64,000 nt of DNA from Ruminococcus sp. (GCF_017549005.1 NZ_JAFYYT010000056.1:105054-169053), one strand, 5' to 3'. Positions 33,482-42,639 are shown, counted from the first letter of the stretch. Numbers and translations are program-made. Notes: generated by a model not told the origin, from the letters alone.

Positions 33482-34093
33482 ATGAGGATCAAAAAGACAG
33501 CTGCGCTTTTTATGGCTGCTTCGCTTATGGCTGCGCTTTCCGCAGGCTGCATTAACAATAACAATAAAAACAATACTTCCGAAGAGGACATCTTCCCCAC
33601 ACTCAGCAATGAAACTGTTGCTCCCATAGGCTCTACCGAGATAAAGGGCGAGCTCGGCAAGGAAGTAACTGCCAACAATACCTCTTTCACTCTGAGATCA
33701 CTGCTTGTCCACACCGACAGCGCTGCAAAGGAAAGATTCATATTCTTCGATATCGACCTCAGAAACAGCACAAATAAGGAGTACACGCTGAATACTCTCA
33801 ACAACTTCTATATAAAGCTCGATGACGGTACCGAGGTATTCTCCGACGTCCGCAGTCAGCTCTATGCAAACGGCAACATCAAAAAGGACAAATACTTCGT
33901 TGATCCTTTCAATATCCCCTCAAACGGACAGTTCAGCGGTATCGTGGGCGGATTTATCCTCAAGGACGATATCGACAGCTTCACGGTCTGCTTCTTCCCG
34001 ACAGGCAGCAACCCCAACGACAAGGGTACGGTCATTGAGTACAGCATAACCGCCGACGACCTAAAAGAGCTTGATTCAACATTACTGAAATAA
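33482..34093 (+). CDS. DUF4352-like lipoprotein
   Basis: 203 residues from the ATG at 33482, chosen for GGAGG 8 nt upstream and a lipoprotein signal (LMAALSAGC, Cys at 23). The frame is open further upstream but without a ribosome binding site. After an Asn-rich spacer (NNNNKNN), residues 55-200 form a beta-sandwich of DUF4352 type (FTLRSLLVHTD, then FIFFDIDLRNSTNKEY). Family members are secreted, immunoglobulin-like; role unknown. Own promoter and terminator. Confidence 0.8.
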   Translation: MRIKKTAALFMAASLMAALSAGCINNNNKNNTSEEDIFPTLSNETVAPIGSTEIKGELGKEVTANNTSFTLRSLLVHTDSAAKERFIFFDIDLRNSTNKEYTLNTLNNFYIKLDDGTEVFSDVRSQLYANGNIKKDKYFVDPFNIPSNGQFSGIVGGFILKDDIDSFTVCFFPTGSNPNDKGTVIEYSITADDLKELDSTLLK

Positions 34094-34123
34094 AGAAAGC
34101 CCGCATTGCGGGCTTTCTTTTTC
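34093..34123 (+). terminator. Terminator of the DUF4352 gene
   Basis: AAAGCCCGCA/TGCGGGCTTT with a 2-4 nt loop and five T, directly after the stop; can also serve the converging gene. Confidence 0.85.
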
Positions 34124-34140
34124 TATCTGTCTATGGCTTG

Positions 34141-35091
34141 TCACTTAGACTTGATCTCTTCACAAAAAGCTTTGAATGTGATATTCTTGCCTGACGAAAC
34201 TCTTGCATAATATGCAAGCAGCAGTGAAGCGTCAACTGCGTTTATCCTTCCGTCCTTATTAACGTCGCTTACATTGATATCCTCAGCTGTGGGAACAGCC
34301 TTGTCCGTGGAGTATTTCGCGTAGTCCGCAAGAAGGAACGAAGCGTCTACCGCGTCGATAATGCCGTCGCCGTTAAGGTCGCCTGTCTTTTTCTTTGCAT
34401 CTGTTATTTCGATATATCCCTGCTCGATTCCCTTTGTGAAGAGCCATGCCTCCATATTCTTGCCGTCCTTGTCGTCGGCAAAATTCGTGAATATATCATG
34501 GCGCAGGGAATTGCTCTTGTCCACCCAGAAAAAGACCTCTATGGGGTACTTGTCCCCGACCTTTGCATTTTCCGGCACCTTTACCCTGAACTTCCACATA
34601 ACGCCGTCTTTACCGCCGTTGCCGTTGCCGCAGGAGGTAGTCAGGAACAGTCCGTGAGGGGCACCGTTTTCGTCTACATAATCTGGCTCCTGTTTATAGC
34701 TCAGCTTCTTTATAGCAGGACCGTTGTCCGCATAATCCTCGTCGTCCACAGGGATAAGCCGAAGTCTGTCGTCAAATCTTATATGCAGTCCTGTTGAAGC
34801 ATATTTTCCGTCGGCGCCGCTGATCGTGAGTTCTATCTCTTTTTCCTCATCTGTCTGATTAACGGGCACTTCAAAACGGCTAAGGGACAATGTAGGCTTG
34901 GTTTTCGCCTTTTCGGGGTTGAGAACTACCTTTTTGCCCCCCTCTGTTCCGTCGTCTACTGTATATTCAACCGCATAGCTCTCGCCTGCCGCAGGTCCTG
35001 CATAGACCTTTGATATAGACGGAGCAAGCAGCATTGTAGCCGCTATACAGAACGTTATAAATCTTGCTATCCTTCGTTTCATACATCTCAC
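34141..35091 (-). CDS. Adaptor scaffoldin: ScaE-type cohesin plus dockerin
   Basis: 316 residues. Signal peptide 1-31 (cleavage near VYAGP). Cohesin about 50-230, clearly related to ScaE of the sca cluster: both share GKYA-TGLH-(R/Q)FD(D/E)RL, KKLSY, an FLTTS/FFVTTS strand, and a final (A/E)AW(L/V)FT(K/N)GI pattern. Dockerin 236-316 with two calcium loops (DLNGDGIIDAVDAS and DVNKDGRINAVDAS). It carries no sortase tail, unlike ScaE. So it can dock onto one partner while presenting a ScaE-like cohesin to another. A single-cohesin adaptor outside the sca cluster; which dockerins it binds is not visible. Confidence 0.92.
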   Translation of the reverse strand: MRCMKRRIARFITFCIAATMLLAPSISKVYAGPAAGESYAVEYTVDDGTEGGKKVVLNPEKAKTKPTLSLSRFEVPVNQTDEEKEIELTISGADGKYASTGLHIRFDDRLRLIPVDDEDYADNGPAIKKLSYKQEPDYVDENGAPHGLFLTTSCGNGNGGKDGVMWKFRVKVPENAKVGDKYPIEVFFWVDKSNSLRHDIFTNFADDKDGKNMEAWLFTKGIEQGYIEITDAKKKTGDLNGDGIIDAVDASFLLADYAKYSTDKAVPTAEDINVSDVNKDGRINAVDASLLLAYYARVSSGKNITFKAFCEEIKSK

Positions 35092-35129
35092 TCCTTTTGT
35101 CCCCTGAGGGGGCTTCCTTTGTTGATTTT

Positions 35130-35158
35130 ATTATAGCATATTCGATAAATTATTGCAA
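35130..35158 (-). promoter_or_regulatory. Promoter of the ScaE-type adaptor gene
   Basis: TTGCAA (35158-35153) and TATAAT (35135-35130) on the minus strand, 17 bp apart; the same TTGCAA box as the GH5 gene. Confidence 0.7.
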
Positions 35159-35245
35159 TATGGTTACGAAAATTCAGGAGTTATAACAATCGGCAGTAGC
35201 TTTTTTGACCTTTTTCACCAAAAAGAAGCTTCTCATTAGTTGTTT

Positions 35246-36871
35246 TTACTTATCTCTCGGAAAAACGGTCGTCCGATCTGCTGAAAGAGCCCTCAGAAAC
35301 GCTATGTAAACAGTTCCTCCGACCACCGCAGATGCACCTATTACTGTTAATCGCGACAGTTCCCTATGTTTCGCGGTGCACGCTGTCAGATAAGCTGAAC
35401 CGCCGCACATAAAGCCTGCATAAAGCGCGTTTACAAATGGTATAATATGTATTTTTATTTTCACCGTTGTAATATAAATCCGGAGTGATAGACAGAGTAT
35501 CAGCGCATAGCACAGTGTGGTGGAAAATGCAGCTCCGTCAACTCCCATAAAAGGTATGAGCAGCAGATTGCCCGCGAGCTTCACGGCTGTGCCTGCAAGC
35601 ATTATCTTCAGGGGCGCGGAGGGTTTCCCTGCGGCCTGAAGCATACTGAACAGCGGATAAGAAGCGCACAGGCAGACCATTCCTGCCATAAGATACCTCA
35701 GCGGAGCTATGCACAGCGCCGCTTCGTCGCTCTGCCTCGGATACAGGAAGCCCAGCACCTCGGGCGCAAGAACAAAAAGCCCTGCCGCCGCAGGTACCGA
35801 TATTATCACGGCAGTCAGCAGTGCCTGCATCGTACCGCGCTGTACAGCCGCCCTGTCGCCGCTGCCGCAGGCTGAGGCAATGCAGGTAAGAGCTCCCTTG
35901 CCCAGCATATTCGTCACCGAGGGAACAAGTCCGAACACCGTGAGGGCTATGCCTGCAAATGAACCGTACACAAAGCTCGGCAGTTCCCCTGCCGTTACGC
36001 CTGCGGGAGCTTTTATTCCGCTGCCGAACCTTGATATACAGCCTATCACAGTCCACATATCAACTACCGCCGTGAGGTTCGTCACAAGAGCTCCTATGCC
36101 TACGGGAAGCGCCGTCGCCATGAGCTCCCTGACTATGGCCCTGCCGCTCATGAGATGAGCTTCGCCGCCGCGGTGCGGACGCACGACAAGTCTCATGACG
36201 CCAAAGAAAAGAGCCGCTCCTGCCGTGGAGAGAGTAACTCCGAGGACGCCTGCCGCCGCGGCTGCTCCGCGGATATCGGTGATATCCGGAAACAGTCCCA
36301 TGACCGTGCCGGGGTGTGAGGTCACATAGCCGCACAGCATAAGGCCTGCGACTGCCTTAACTACGCCCTCCGCCGCTTGTGAGAAGGCTGTGGGGTACAT
36401 GTTGCTCATGCCCTCATAGTAGCCGCGCTCAACAGCGGTGATACAGCCGAAAAATACGGACGGAGCTATCATTGCAACTGCTCCGTAAGCTTCGGGGCTG
36501 CCGATAAAATACAGGCTGAACGGCTTTGCAAGCAGAAATATAAGGAGGCTCCCTACAAGTCCCACTCCCGAAAACAGCATCAGAGCAGTCCGTCGCACCT
36601 TTGCGGCATTTGCATACATACCGAGAGCCGCGCTCTGTGCAGTCATACGCGCCACGGCGGAGCTCAGCCCCGTCACGGTCAGGGCGTACACGGGCATGAA
36701 GATACTGTAGGCACAGCTGAAATAGCTCATGCCTATGCCGCCCAGTATGTTGGTAAGAGGTATCTTGAATACCGCTCCCAGCAGCTTTGCTGCCGCTGCC
36801 GATATCATCAGTATTATGGAGCCCTTGAGGAAATCCTGCCTTTTCAGTCCGAAACGCCTCCTGTTTGACAT
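35246..36871 (-). CDS. spoVB: SpoVB-type lipid flippase (MATE/MurJ-like)
   Basis: 541 residues from the ATG at 36871, which is where the family similarity begins (RQDFLKGSIILMISAAAAKLLGAVFKIPL). About 14 membrane helices; the motif VERGYYEGMSNMYPTAFSQAAEGVVK is characteristic of the SpoVB/polysaccharide exporter group. It probably flips peptidoglycan or spore cortex precursors. The frame extends 70 codons upstream, but that part is not family-like; the chosen ATG has a weak ribosome binding site, so the start is less certain than the identity. Confidence 0.85.
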   Translation of the reverse strand: MSNRRRFGLKRQDFLKGSIILMISAAAAKLLGAVFKIPLTNILGGIGMSYFSCAYSIFMPVYALTVTGLSSAVARMTAQSAALGMYANAAKVRRTALMLFSGVGLVGSLLIFLLAKPFSLYFIGSPEAYGAVAMIAPSVFFGCITAVERGYYEGMSNMYPTAFSQAAEGVVKAVAGLMLCGYVTSHPGTVMGLFPDITDIRGAAAAAGVLGVTLSTAGAALFFGVMRLVVRPHRGGEAHLMSGRAIVRELMATALPVGIGALVTNLTAVVDMWTVIGCISRFGSGIKAPAGVTAGELPSFVYGSFAGIALTVFGLVPSVTNMLGKGALTCIASACGSGDRAAVQRGTMQALLTAVIISVPAAAGLFVLAPEVLGFLYPRQSDEAALCIAPLRYLMAGMVCLCASYPLFSMLQAAGKPSAPLKIMLAGTAVKLAGNLLLIPFMGVDGAAFSTTLCYALILCLSLRIYITTVKIKIHIIPFVNALYAGFMCGGSAYLTACTAKHRELSRLTVIGASAVVGGTVYIAFLRALSADRTTVFPRDK

Positions 36872-36983
36872 AATATGCGGAAAAGACCGCTTTTTTATAA
36901 AAATATATGATGCAGGATTTGAATTTATGTGGTATAGGTTCGCGGCACGGATAATTAATTTGCCCACTATTTTTCCGCGGCTG

Positions 36984-37012
36984 TTGCTTTTTTTGTAATT
37001 ATGTGGTATAAT
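36984..37012 (+). promoter_or_regulatory. Promoter of the aminotransferase gene
   Basis: TTGCTT (36984-36989) and TATAAT (37007-37012), 17 bp apart. Confidence 0.65.
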
Positions 37013-37116
37013 GGTTAAGATAGGCTGATAATACATTCCGAACTGTCCCGATATAAGACGTGACGGGACAAAACCAAGCAAATAATTAACAAACAGACGA
37101 AAGGCTGGTTTTTATC

Positions 37117-38310
37117 ATGAATTATAAATTCTCAGACAAGGTAAGCAAGCTGCAGGCATCGGCTATCAGAGAAATACTGAAATTCACCGCCGATCCCGAG
37201 GTCATTTCCTTCGCGGCAGGCAATCCTGCACCTGAGGCTTTCCCCAAGGAGCAGATCGCCGAGATATCCGCTGAGCTTCTCAGAGACGACCCTATCCTCG
37301 CTCTTCAGTACAGCGTTACCGAGGGATACACTCCGCTCCGTGATTACCTCAAGGGCTGGATGACTGAAAAGGGCTGCTTCCATAAAGAGTTCGACGACCT
37401 TATCATCACCTCGGGCGGTCAGCAGGCCAACGAGCTTGCCTGCAAGGTGCTCCTCAATGAGGGAGATACTCTCCTTGTTGAGTCTCCAAGCTTTATCGGT
37501 TCGCTCAACGCTTTCCGCTCATACAACGTTCACCTCAGGGGTATCGAGATGGAGGACGACGGAATTGACCTTGAAAAGCTGGAAAACGCTCTCAGGACAG
37601 AGAAGAACGTGAAGCTCCTCTATGTTATCCCGAACTTCCAGAACCCAACAGGAAAAACTATGTCGCTTGCAAAGAGAAAGGCTGTTTATGAGCTTGCCTG
37701 CAAGTACGACTTCATTATCCTCGAGGACGACCCATACGGCGAGCTCCGCTTCGAGGGCGAGAACGTTCCGTGTATCAAGAGCTTTGATACCGAGGGCAGA
37801 GTCATCTACTCCAGCACATTCTCAAAGATAATCTCATCGGGCTTCAGAACAGGCTACTGCTCAGCTCCGTCACCTGTTATCCAGAAAATGGTCGTATGCA
37901 AGCAGGTGGCAGACGTTCACTCGAATATGTGGGCTCAGGTAGTATCCTACAGATTCATGTCAACAGTTGACAGAGAAGCTCATTTCAAGAAGCTCCGCGC
38001 TATATACAAGGAGAAATGCGACCTTATGTGCGGATACATTGACAACGACTTCTCAAAGCAGATAAAGTACATCAAGCCTCAGGGCGGTCTCTTCGTATGG
38101 TGCGACCTTCCCGAGAGCTGCGATATGAACGATTTTTGCAGAAAGGCTGTACAGCAGTACAAGATTGCAGTCGTTCCCGGCAATTCGTTCAGCATCGAGG
38201 AGGGCGAGGTAAGCCACTCCTTCAGACTCAACTATTCAACGCCTACCAACGAGCAGATAAAGAAGGGCATGGATATACTGGCCCGTATGACAAAAGAAAT
38301 GCTCGATTGA
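37117..38310 (+). CDS. PLP-dependent aminotransferase, class I/II
   Basis: 397 residues. PLP Lys in YSSTFSKIISSGFRTGY, the Asn-Pro segment PNFQNPTGKTMS and the DDPYGELRF strand are typical of the 2-aminoadipate/valine-type aminotransferases related to LysN and the MocR catalytic domain. Substrate uncertain; aromatic or branched amino acids are possible and would fit the aryl-pyruvate genes elsewhere in the window. Acts in the cytoplasm. Confidence 0.9.
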   Translation: MNYKFSDKVSKLQASAIREILKFTADPEVISFAAGNPAPEAFPKEQIAEISAELLRDDPILALQYSVTEGYTPLRDYLKGWMTEKGCFHKEFDDLIITSGGQQANELACKVLLNEGDTLLVESPSFIGSLNAFRSYNVHLRGIEMEDDGIDLEKLENALRTEKNVKLLYVIPNFQNPTGKTMSLAKRKAVYELACKYDFIILEDDPYGELRFEGENVPCIKSFDTEGRVIYSSTFSKIISSGFRTGYCSAPSPVIQKMVVCKQVADVHSNMWAQVVSYRFMSTVDREAHFKKLRAIYKEKCDLMCGYIDNDFSKQIKYIKPQGGLFVWCDLPESCDMNDFCRKAVQQYKIAVVPGNSFSIEEGEVSHSFRLNYSTPTNEQIKKGMDILARMTKEMLD

Positions 38311-38408
38311 TAAAAAAGAAAAGGGCAGATCCTTTTTGCAGCGGAAATATCTGCTGACAACGCAAAAAGTACAAGCCCAAAGAAATTACACTGAAAGGAT
38401 AATCCATT

Positions 38409-38939
38409 ATGCCAAACAGAATGACAGACAGATATAATGTCACACAGAAATACCTCATGACAAGAGGTCAGGCTATCAATTTCCCTGCCGAGTACTTCAA
38501 CAACATCATCAAGCTCAAGAAAGACGATGTTTTCGGAGTAGTCATCGACATCCCGATGTCGGCAGACGTTCTCACTACTATGGTATGCTTCATCAACGGC
38601 GCTGCCAACGTTTACTTCAACAACGGCGGCGAGTACACAGGAGCTTCCCAGAGATACAGAAATCTCGTTCAGGCTGCTCATACTCTCGTTGCAAATGCAG
38701 GTCAGATCATGCCCAAGTGCGAAAAGACAAAGTCCTACGACCTCCCCAAGGGAAGAAACAACAACATCTTCCTCCTCACCAAGAACGGCGTATACAAGAC
38801 AGTACTTGCTTCAGGTCCTATCCCCGAGGAAGAAAAGGAGCTCCGTTCATTCTACGTTCTCTATCAGCGCGTTCTCAGCGAGATAAGAAACTGTCAGCTC
38901 AAGGACGACGCTATCAGAAGAAAAGAAGCTAATCAGTAA
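38409..38939 (+). CDS. Conserved-looking protein of unknown function
   Basis: 176 residues, soluble, basic overall. No signal peptide, helix or catalytic motif. Well-formed start with GAAAGGA upstream and codon use like its neighbours, so it is a real gene. It lies 98 bp after the aminotransferase and 14 bp before trpS, which suggests a shared mRNA. Not recognised. Confidence 0.7.
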   Translation: MPNRMTDRYNVTQKYLMTRGQAINFPAEYFNNIIKLKKDDVFGVVIDIPMSADVLTTMVCFINGAANVYFNNGGEYTGASQRYRNLVQAAHTLVANAGQIMPKCEKTKSYDLPKGRNNNIFLLTKNGVYKTVLASGPIPEEEKELRSFYVLYQRVLSEIRNCQLKDDAIRRKEANQ

Positions 38940-38953
38940 GGAGTCGGCACAAA

Positions 38954-39949
38954 ATGGACGATAAAAAGCTGATATTCAGCGGTATCCAGCCTACAGGAAC
39001 CTTCACTCTCGGTAACTATATCGGAGCTGTAAGAAACTGGGGCGTTTTGCAGGAGCAGTACAACTGCATCTACTGCGTTGTTGATATGCACGCTATCACG
39101 GTAAGACAGGAGCCAGCAAAGCTCCGTCAGAACACACTCAATTCGTATGCGCTTCTTATGGCGTGCGGCGTTGATCCCGAAAGATCCATACTCTTTATAC
39201 AGAGCCACGCTCCCACACACGCGGAGCTCAACTGGATACTGGGCTGCAATACGCAGTTCGGCGAGCTCTCACGTATGACTCAGTTCAAGGACAAGAGCCA
39301 GAAGCACCCCGACGATATAAATGCGGGACTCTTCACCTACCCTACTCTCATGGCTGCCGATATCCTCGCATATAACGCAGACCTCGTTCCCGTAGGCGTA
39401 GACCAGAAGCAGCATCTCGAACTTGCAAGAAATATCGCTCAGCGCTTCAATCAGCGCTACGGCGACTTCTTCACGCTCCCCGAGCCATATATCCCGGAGG
39501 TGGGCGCCAAGATAATGTCATTGCAGGAGCCTTCAAAGAAAATGTCAAAATCCGACGATAACCCCAACGCCTGCATACTTATCCTCGACGATAAGGACAC
39601 TATCATACGCAAATTCAAGAGAGCCGTTACCGACAGCGAGGCTGAGATATGCTACCGTGAGGGCAAGGACGGCATAAATAACCTTATGACTATATATTCC
39701 TGTGTTACAGGCAAGGACTTCAAGGCTATAGAGTCCGAATTTGCAGGAAAGGGCTACGGCGACTTCAAGCTCGCTGTGGGTGAAGCCGTTGCCGATCACC
39801 TTGAGCCTGTACGTACTGAGTTCGCAAGACTCAGCGCCGACAAGGCTTACCTCAAGCAGTGTTACACCGAGGGTGCACAGAAGGCTCTCAGGTACTCCGG
39901 AAGGATAGTTTCAAAGGTTTACCATAAGGTCGGATTTGTTGACAGATAG
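38954..39949 (+). CDS. trpS: Tryptophanyl-tRNA synthetase
   Basis: 331 residues, full length. Class I synthetase: the HIGH-like segment GTFTLGNYIGAVRNW and the KMSKS loop (KKMSKSDDNPNA) are both present. It charges tRNA-Trp. AAGGAGT lies before the ATG. No T-box leader precedes it. Confidence 0.97.
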   Translation: MDDKKLIFSGIQPTGTFTLGNYIGAVRNWGVLQEQYNCIYCVVDMHAITVRQEPAKLRQNTLNSYALLMACGVDPERSILFIQSHAPTHAELNWILGCNTQFGELSRMTQFKDKSQKHPDDINAGLFTYPTLMAADILAYNADLVPVGVDQKQHLELARNIAQRFNQRYGDFFTLPEPYIPEVGAKIMSLQEPSKKMSKSDDNPNACILILDDKDTIIRKFKRAVTDSEAEICYREGKDGINNLMTIYSCVTGKDFKAIESEFAGKGYGDFKLAVGEAVADHLEPVRTEFARLSADKAYLKQCYTEGAQKALRYSGRIVSKVYHKVGFVDR

Positions 39950-40073
39950 GTGATTTGACCGTTTCGGGCGTTTGTATATATATAACTAACTGTAATTATA
40001 TGGCAAAAATATACAAACTGCGACGAGGTAAAGCATATTATTCCACAATATTGACGAAATTGTAAAAAATAGG

Positions 40074-40102
40074 TTGCAATTTGATAAATTTTAGGGTATT
40101 AT
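40074..40102 (+). promoter_or_regulatory. Promoter of mazG-hup-rqcP
   Basis: TTGCAA (40074-40079) and TATTAT (40097-40102), 17 bp apart. Confidence 0.65.
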
Positions 40103-40136
40103 ATTACATAGCCCGTCTTTAAGGGAGTGTTTTCCT

Positions 40137-40967
40137 ATGGTTGAATATCAGCAGAAGGATCATTACTCGATCAGCGATCTGCTCGATATAGTCAGGCTTT
40201 TGAGAGGCGAGGGCGGCTGCCCCTGGGACAGGGAGCAGACCCACAAGTCTATCAAGAGCGACTTCATAGAAGAGACCTGCGAGGTCATCGAGGCTATCGA
40301 CCTTGACGACAAGGCGCTTCTTCGTGAAGAGCTGGGCGACGTTCTGCTTCAGGTAGTTTTCCATTGCAGGATCGAGGAGGAAACAAGTACGTTTACCTTC
40401 GATGATGTGTGCGACGAAGTCTGCAAGAAGCTCATCATCCGTCACCCCCACGTTTTCGGTGACGTCACAGCCAATACCACCGACCAGGTGCTTAAAAACT
40501 GGGACGCTATCAAAATGGAAACAAAGGGACAGGAACGCTATACCGATACGCTCACAAGCGTTGCAAAGTCGCTTCCCGCTCTTATGAGAGCGCAGAAGGT
40601 CGGCAAACGCGCAATGCGCGCAGGTATGGATTTCCGCTGTGCAGAGGATGCTGTGGCTTGTATCGGAAACGAAAAGGCTGAGCTGGACGCTGCTATCGCT
40701 AACGGCGATAAGGCTAATATCGAGGAAGAAATTGGCGATCTGCTTTTTTCGTGCGTAAATGCAGCTCGTCATCTCGGCGTTGACGCCGAGCTTGCACTTA
40801 AATCGGCTACGGAAAAGTTCATCAAGCGCTTTTCCGTCACAGAAGACCTCACTTCTGCCGAAAAGATCGACATGAAGGAGCTTCCTATTGAAGAGCTTGA
40901 CAAGTATTGGAACAAGGCAAAATCAATTATCAGTAAAACGGAGGAACGTAAAAATGACAAAGACTGA
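40137..40967 (+). CDS. mazG: Nucleoside triphosphate pyrophosphohydrolase MazG
   Basis: 276 residues with two MazG repeats. The catalytic helix motif EELGDVLLQVVFH (EExxD type) is near residue 65 and a second, EEIGDLLFSCVNAARH, near 200. It hydrolyses nucleoside triphosphates to monophosphates and pyrophosphate and helps clear abnormal nucleotides. In Firmicutes mazG (yabN) typically follows spoVB; here spoVB is 3.3 kb away in the opposite direction. Confidence 0.95.
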   Translation: MVEYQQKDHYSISDLLDIVRLLRGEGGCPWDREQTHKSIKSDFIEETCEVIEAIDLDDKALLREELGDVLLQVVFHCRIEEETSTFTFDDVCDEVCKKLIIRHPHVFGDVTANTTDQVLKNWDAIKMETKGQERYTDTLTSVAKSLPALMRAQKVGKRAMRAGMDFRCAEDAVACIGNEKAELDAAIANGDKANIEEEIGDLLFSCVNAARHLGVDAELALKSATEKFIKRFSVTEDLTSAEKIDMKELPIEELDKYWNKAKSIISKTEERKNDKD

Positions 40968-41256
40968 ACTCATCAATTCAATCGCAGAAAAGGCTGGCTG
41001 CACAAAGAAGGACGCTGCAGCTGCTCTTGAGGCTACACTTTCATCAATCCAGGAGACACTCGTTAAGGGTGAGAAGGTTTCTATCACAGGCTTCGGTACA
41101 TTCGAGGTTCGTGAGAGAGGCGAAAAGACCTGCATCAACCCCAAGACAAAGGCTAAAATGGTTTGCCCTCCCTGCAAGGCTCCCGCTTTCAAGGCTGGCA
41201 GAGGCCTCAAGGAAGCTGTTAACACAGTAAAGAACAGCAAGAAGAAGAAAAAGTAA
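40954..41256 (+). CDS. hup: HU family DNA-binding protein
   Basis: 100 residues. Histone-like HU: starts MTKTELINSIAEKAGCTKKD, has the arm segment (GFGTFEVRERGEK) and a Lys-rich end. It bends DNA and compacts the nucleoid. The ATG at 40954 lies 10 nt after GGAGG (40940-40944). It overlaps the end of mazG by 14 nt, so the two are coupled. Cys residues in CINPKTKAKMVCPPCKAPAF are unusual for HU and may respond to redox. Confidence 0.95.
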   Translation: MTKTELINSIAEKAGCTKKDAAAALEATLSSIQETLVKGEKVSITGFGTFEVRERGEKTCINPKTKAKMVCPPCKAPAFKAGRGLKEAVNTVKNSKKKKK

Positions 41257-41262
41257 TAAATA

Positions 41263-41290
41263 ACGGGGACAGGCTTCTGTCCCCGTTTGT
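41263..41290 (+). terminator. Stem-loop between hup and rqcP
   Basis: CGGGGACAG/CTGTCCCCG with a 4-nt loop followed by TTTGTTTT: a terminator or attenuating stem that would lower rqcP expression relative to hup. Confidence 0.8.
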
Positions 41291-41311
41291 TTTACAATAG
41301 AAAGGATAAAT

Positions 41312-41554
41312 ATGAGACTGGACAAATACCTTAAAGTAACACGCCTCATCAAGCGCCGCACCGTTGCCAACGAAGCCTGCGACGCAGAAAAGATAGTCGT
41401 TAACGGCAAGGCTGCACGCGCTTCATACGACGTTAAGGTGGGCGACATAATAGAGATCAATATGGGTACACGCCCCCTCAAAGTAAAGGTCCTGAGCGTC
41501 ACAGAACACGCTACAAAGGAGAATGCTGCGGATAACTATACCGTTATTGAATAA
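41312..41554 (+). CDS. rqcP: S4-domain RNA-binding protein RqcP
   Basis: 80 residues, a lone S4 domain (MRLDKYLKVTRLIKRRTVANEA, then VVNGKAARASYDVKVGD). RqcP (YabO) helps add Ala tails to stalled nascent chains in ribosome quality control. The gene order mazG-rqcP is conserved in Firmicutes; hup is inserted between them here. AAAGGA precedes the ATG. Confidence 0.9.
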   Translation: MRLDKYLKVTRLIKRRTVANEACDAEKIVVNGKAARASYDVKVGDIIEINMGTRPLKVKVLSVTEHATKENAADNYTVIE

Positions 41555-41565
41555 GGAAATGTTCA

Positions 41566-41597
41566 AGCCCCCGTGTGACTTCGGCACACGGGGGCTT
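41566..41597 (+). terminator. Terminator of rqcP
   Basis: AGCCCCCGTGTG/CACACGGGGGCT with a short loop, then TTTG. It can also serve the converging epimerase gene. Confidence 0.85.
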
Positions 41598-41602
41598 TGA
41601 TA

Positions 41603-42556
41603 TTACTTGGTATTATGTAAGTCCCAGCGGAACGTTACAAGCTTTGACGCACGGGTGCAGTCAAGCATATTGTTGTTTTCAAGCTTATTGATGTCAAGGA
41701 AACGGTAATTCTGCTTTTCCTCCTTGCTTGCGCCGAATATTCCCTTCAGCTTAGACATTGCGCCGGCAGGCGACTTCTGAACTACCGCACCGAGGCGATG
41801 ATGTTCACGCATGAAGGTTATTATATCTGCGGCAGATGTGAGGAGCTTGTCACCTACGTTGTAAACTCCGGAATATTTAGTAGAATCCGCATTCTTGATA
41901 AAGCAAAGAATAAAATCAACAAGATTGTGCACGCAGCAGAACTGAAAGCCGTATTGTCCCTGTCCGTACACGAAAAGCGAACCGTCCTTCGGGTCTGTGA
42001 TCTTTACCATGAGATTATCGGTGAAATTGTGGGTATAAACAGGTGCAAACCTTATTATACAGCCGATTATCTCCTTATGGTGCTGCATTTCCGTAGCCAT
42101 CATCTTCTCAGATGAGTACTTCATGCTCGCGTAATTTGTGATCGGTTTGAGATCGCTGTCCTCGCGTATAGGTTCGCGGGACTTGGTGATCTGATAGATC
42201 TGAGAAGTACTGAGCATAACTATTTTCTTTATCGTCGATGTTACCGCATAGTGATAGATGAATTTGTCTGCAGCGGCACACGCCTTCATCTCCCCTTCGG
42301 TTATAGTCGGCGGGAAATCGTTATCCACAGTGAATGCAGCGTGTACGATCGCCGAAAAGTCATACTTCTCAAAAAGCTCTGCAATGGTGTTCTTGTCAGC
42401 AGGGTCACACTCAACGAAGGTGTAGTTATCCTTGCCGTCGTTGTAGCCTGTTTCCTCCCTGTCAATAGCTATGACCTCATATCCCTTCTTCAGCAGTCCT
42501 GAACAAATATGCTGACCTATTAGTCCGCATCCCCCTGTAACAAGCACTTTCTCCAT
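41603..42556 (-). CDS. NAD-dependent epimerase/dehydratase family protein
   Basis: 317 residues from the ATG at 42556 (GGAGG 8 nt upstream; an upstream in-frame ATG is too close to it). Rossmann start VLVTGGCGLIGQHICSGLL, and the extended SDR catalytic Ser and YxxxK in STSQIYQ and NYASMKYSSEKM, with the YxxxK pattern shifted (YASMKYSSEK). It probably acts on a nucleotide sugar or similar. Substrate unknown. Own promoter. Confidence 0.82.
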   Translation of the reverse strand: MEKVLVTGGCGLIGQHICSGLLKKGYEVIAIDREETGYNDGKDNYTFVECDPADKNTIAELFEKYDFSAIVHAAFTVDNDFPPTITEGEMKACAAADKFIYHYAVTSTIKKIVMLSTSQIYQITKSREPIREDSDLKPITNYASMKYSSEKMMATEMQHHKEIIGCIIRFAPVYTHNFTDNLMVKITDPKDGSLFVYGQGQYGFQFCCVHNLVDFILCFIKNADSTKYSGVYNVGDKLLTSAADIITFMREHHRLGAVVQKSPAGAMSKLKGIFGASKEEKQNYRFLDINKLENNNMLDCTRASKLVTFRWDLHNTK

Positions 42557-42610
42557 GATCATAGCCTCCTTCCAAGCTCTAATTAACAAGATCTTAACCG
42601 CTTTTCGTTA

Positions 42611-42639
42611 ATTATAGCATAATTTTGCACATTATTCAA
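42611..42639 (-). promoter_or_regulatory. Promoter of the epimerase gene
   Basis: TTGAAT (42639-42634) and TATAAT (42616-42611) on the minus strand, 17 bp apart. Confidence 0.6.

Noticed and set aside
35246-37081. A longer 611-codon reading of spoVB
   Set aside because: The extra N-terminal 70 residues are not family-like and overlap the aminotransferase promoter region.
38940-38953. A T-box or attenuator before trpS
   Set aside because: Only 14 bp separate trpS from the preceding gene, too short for such a leader.
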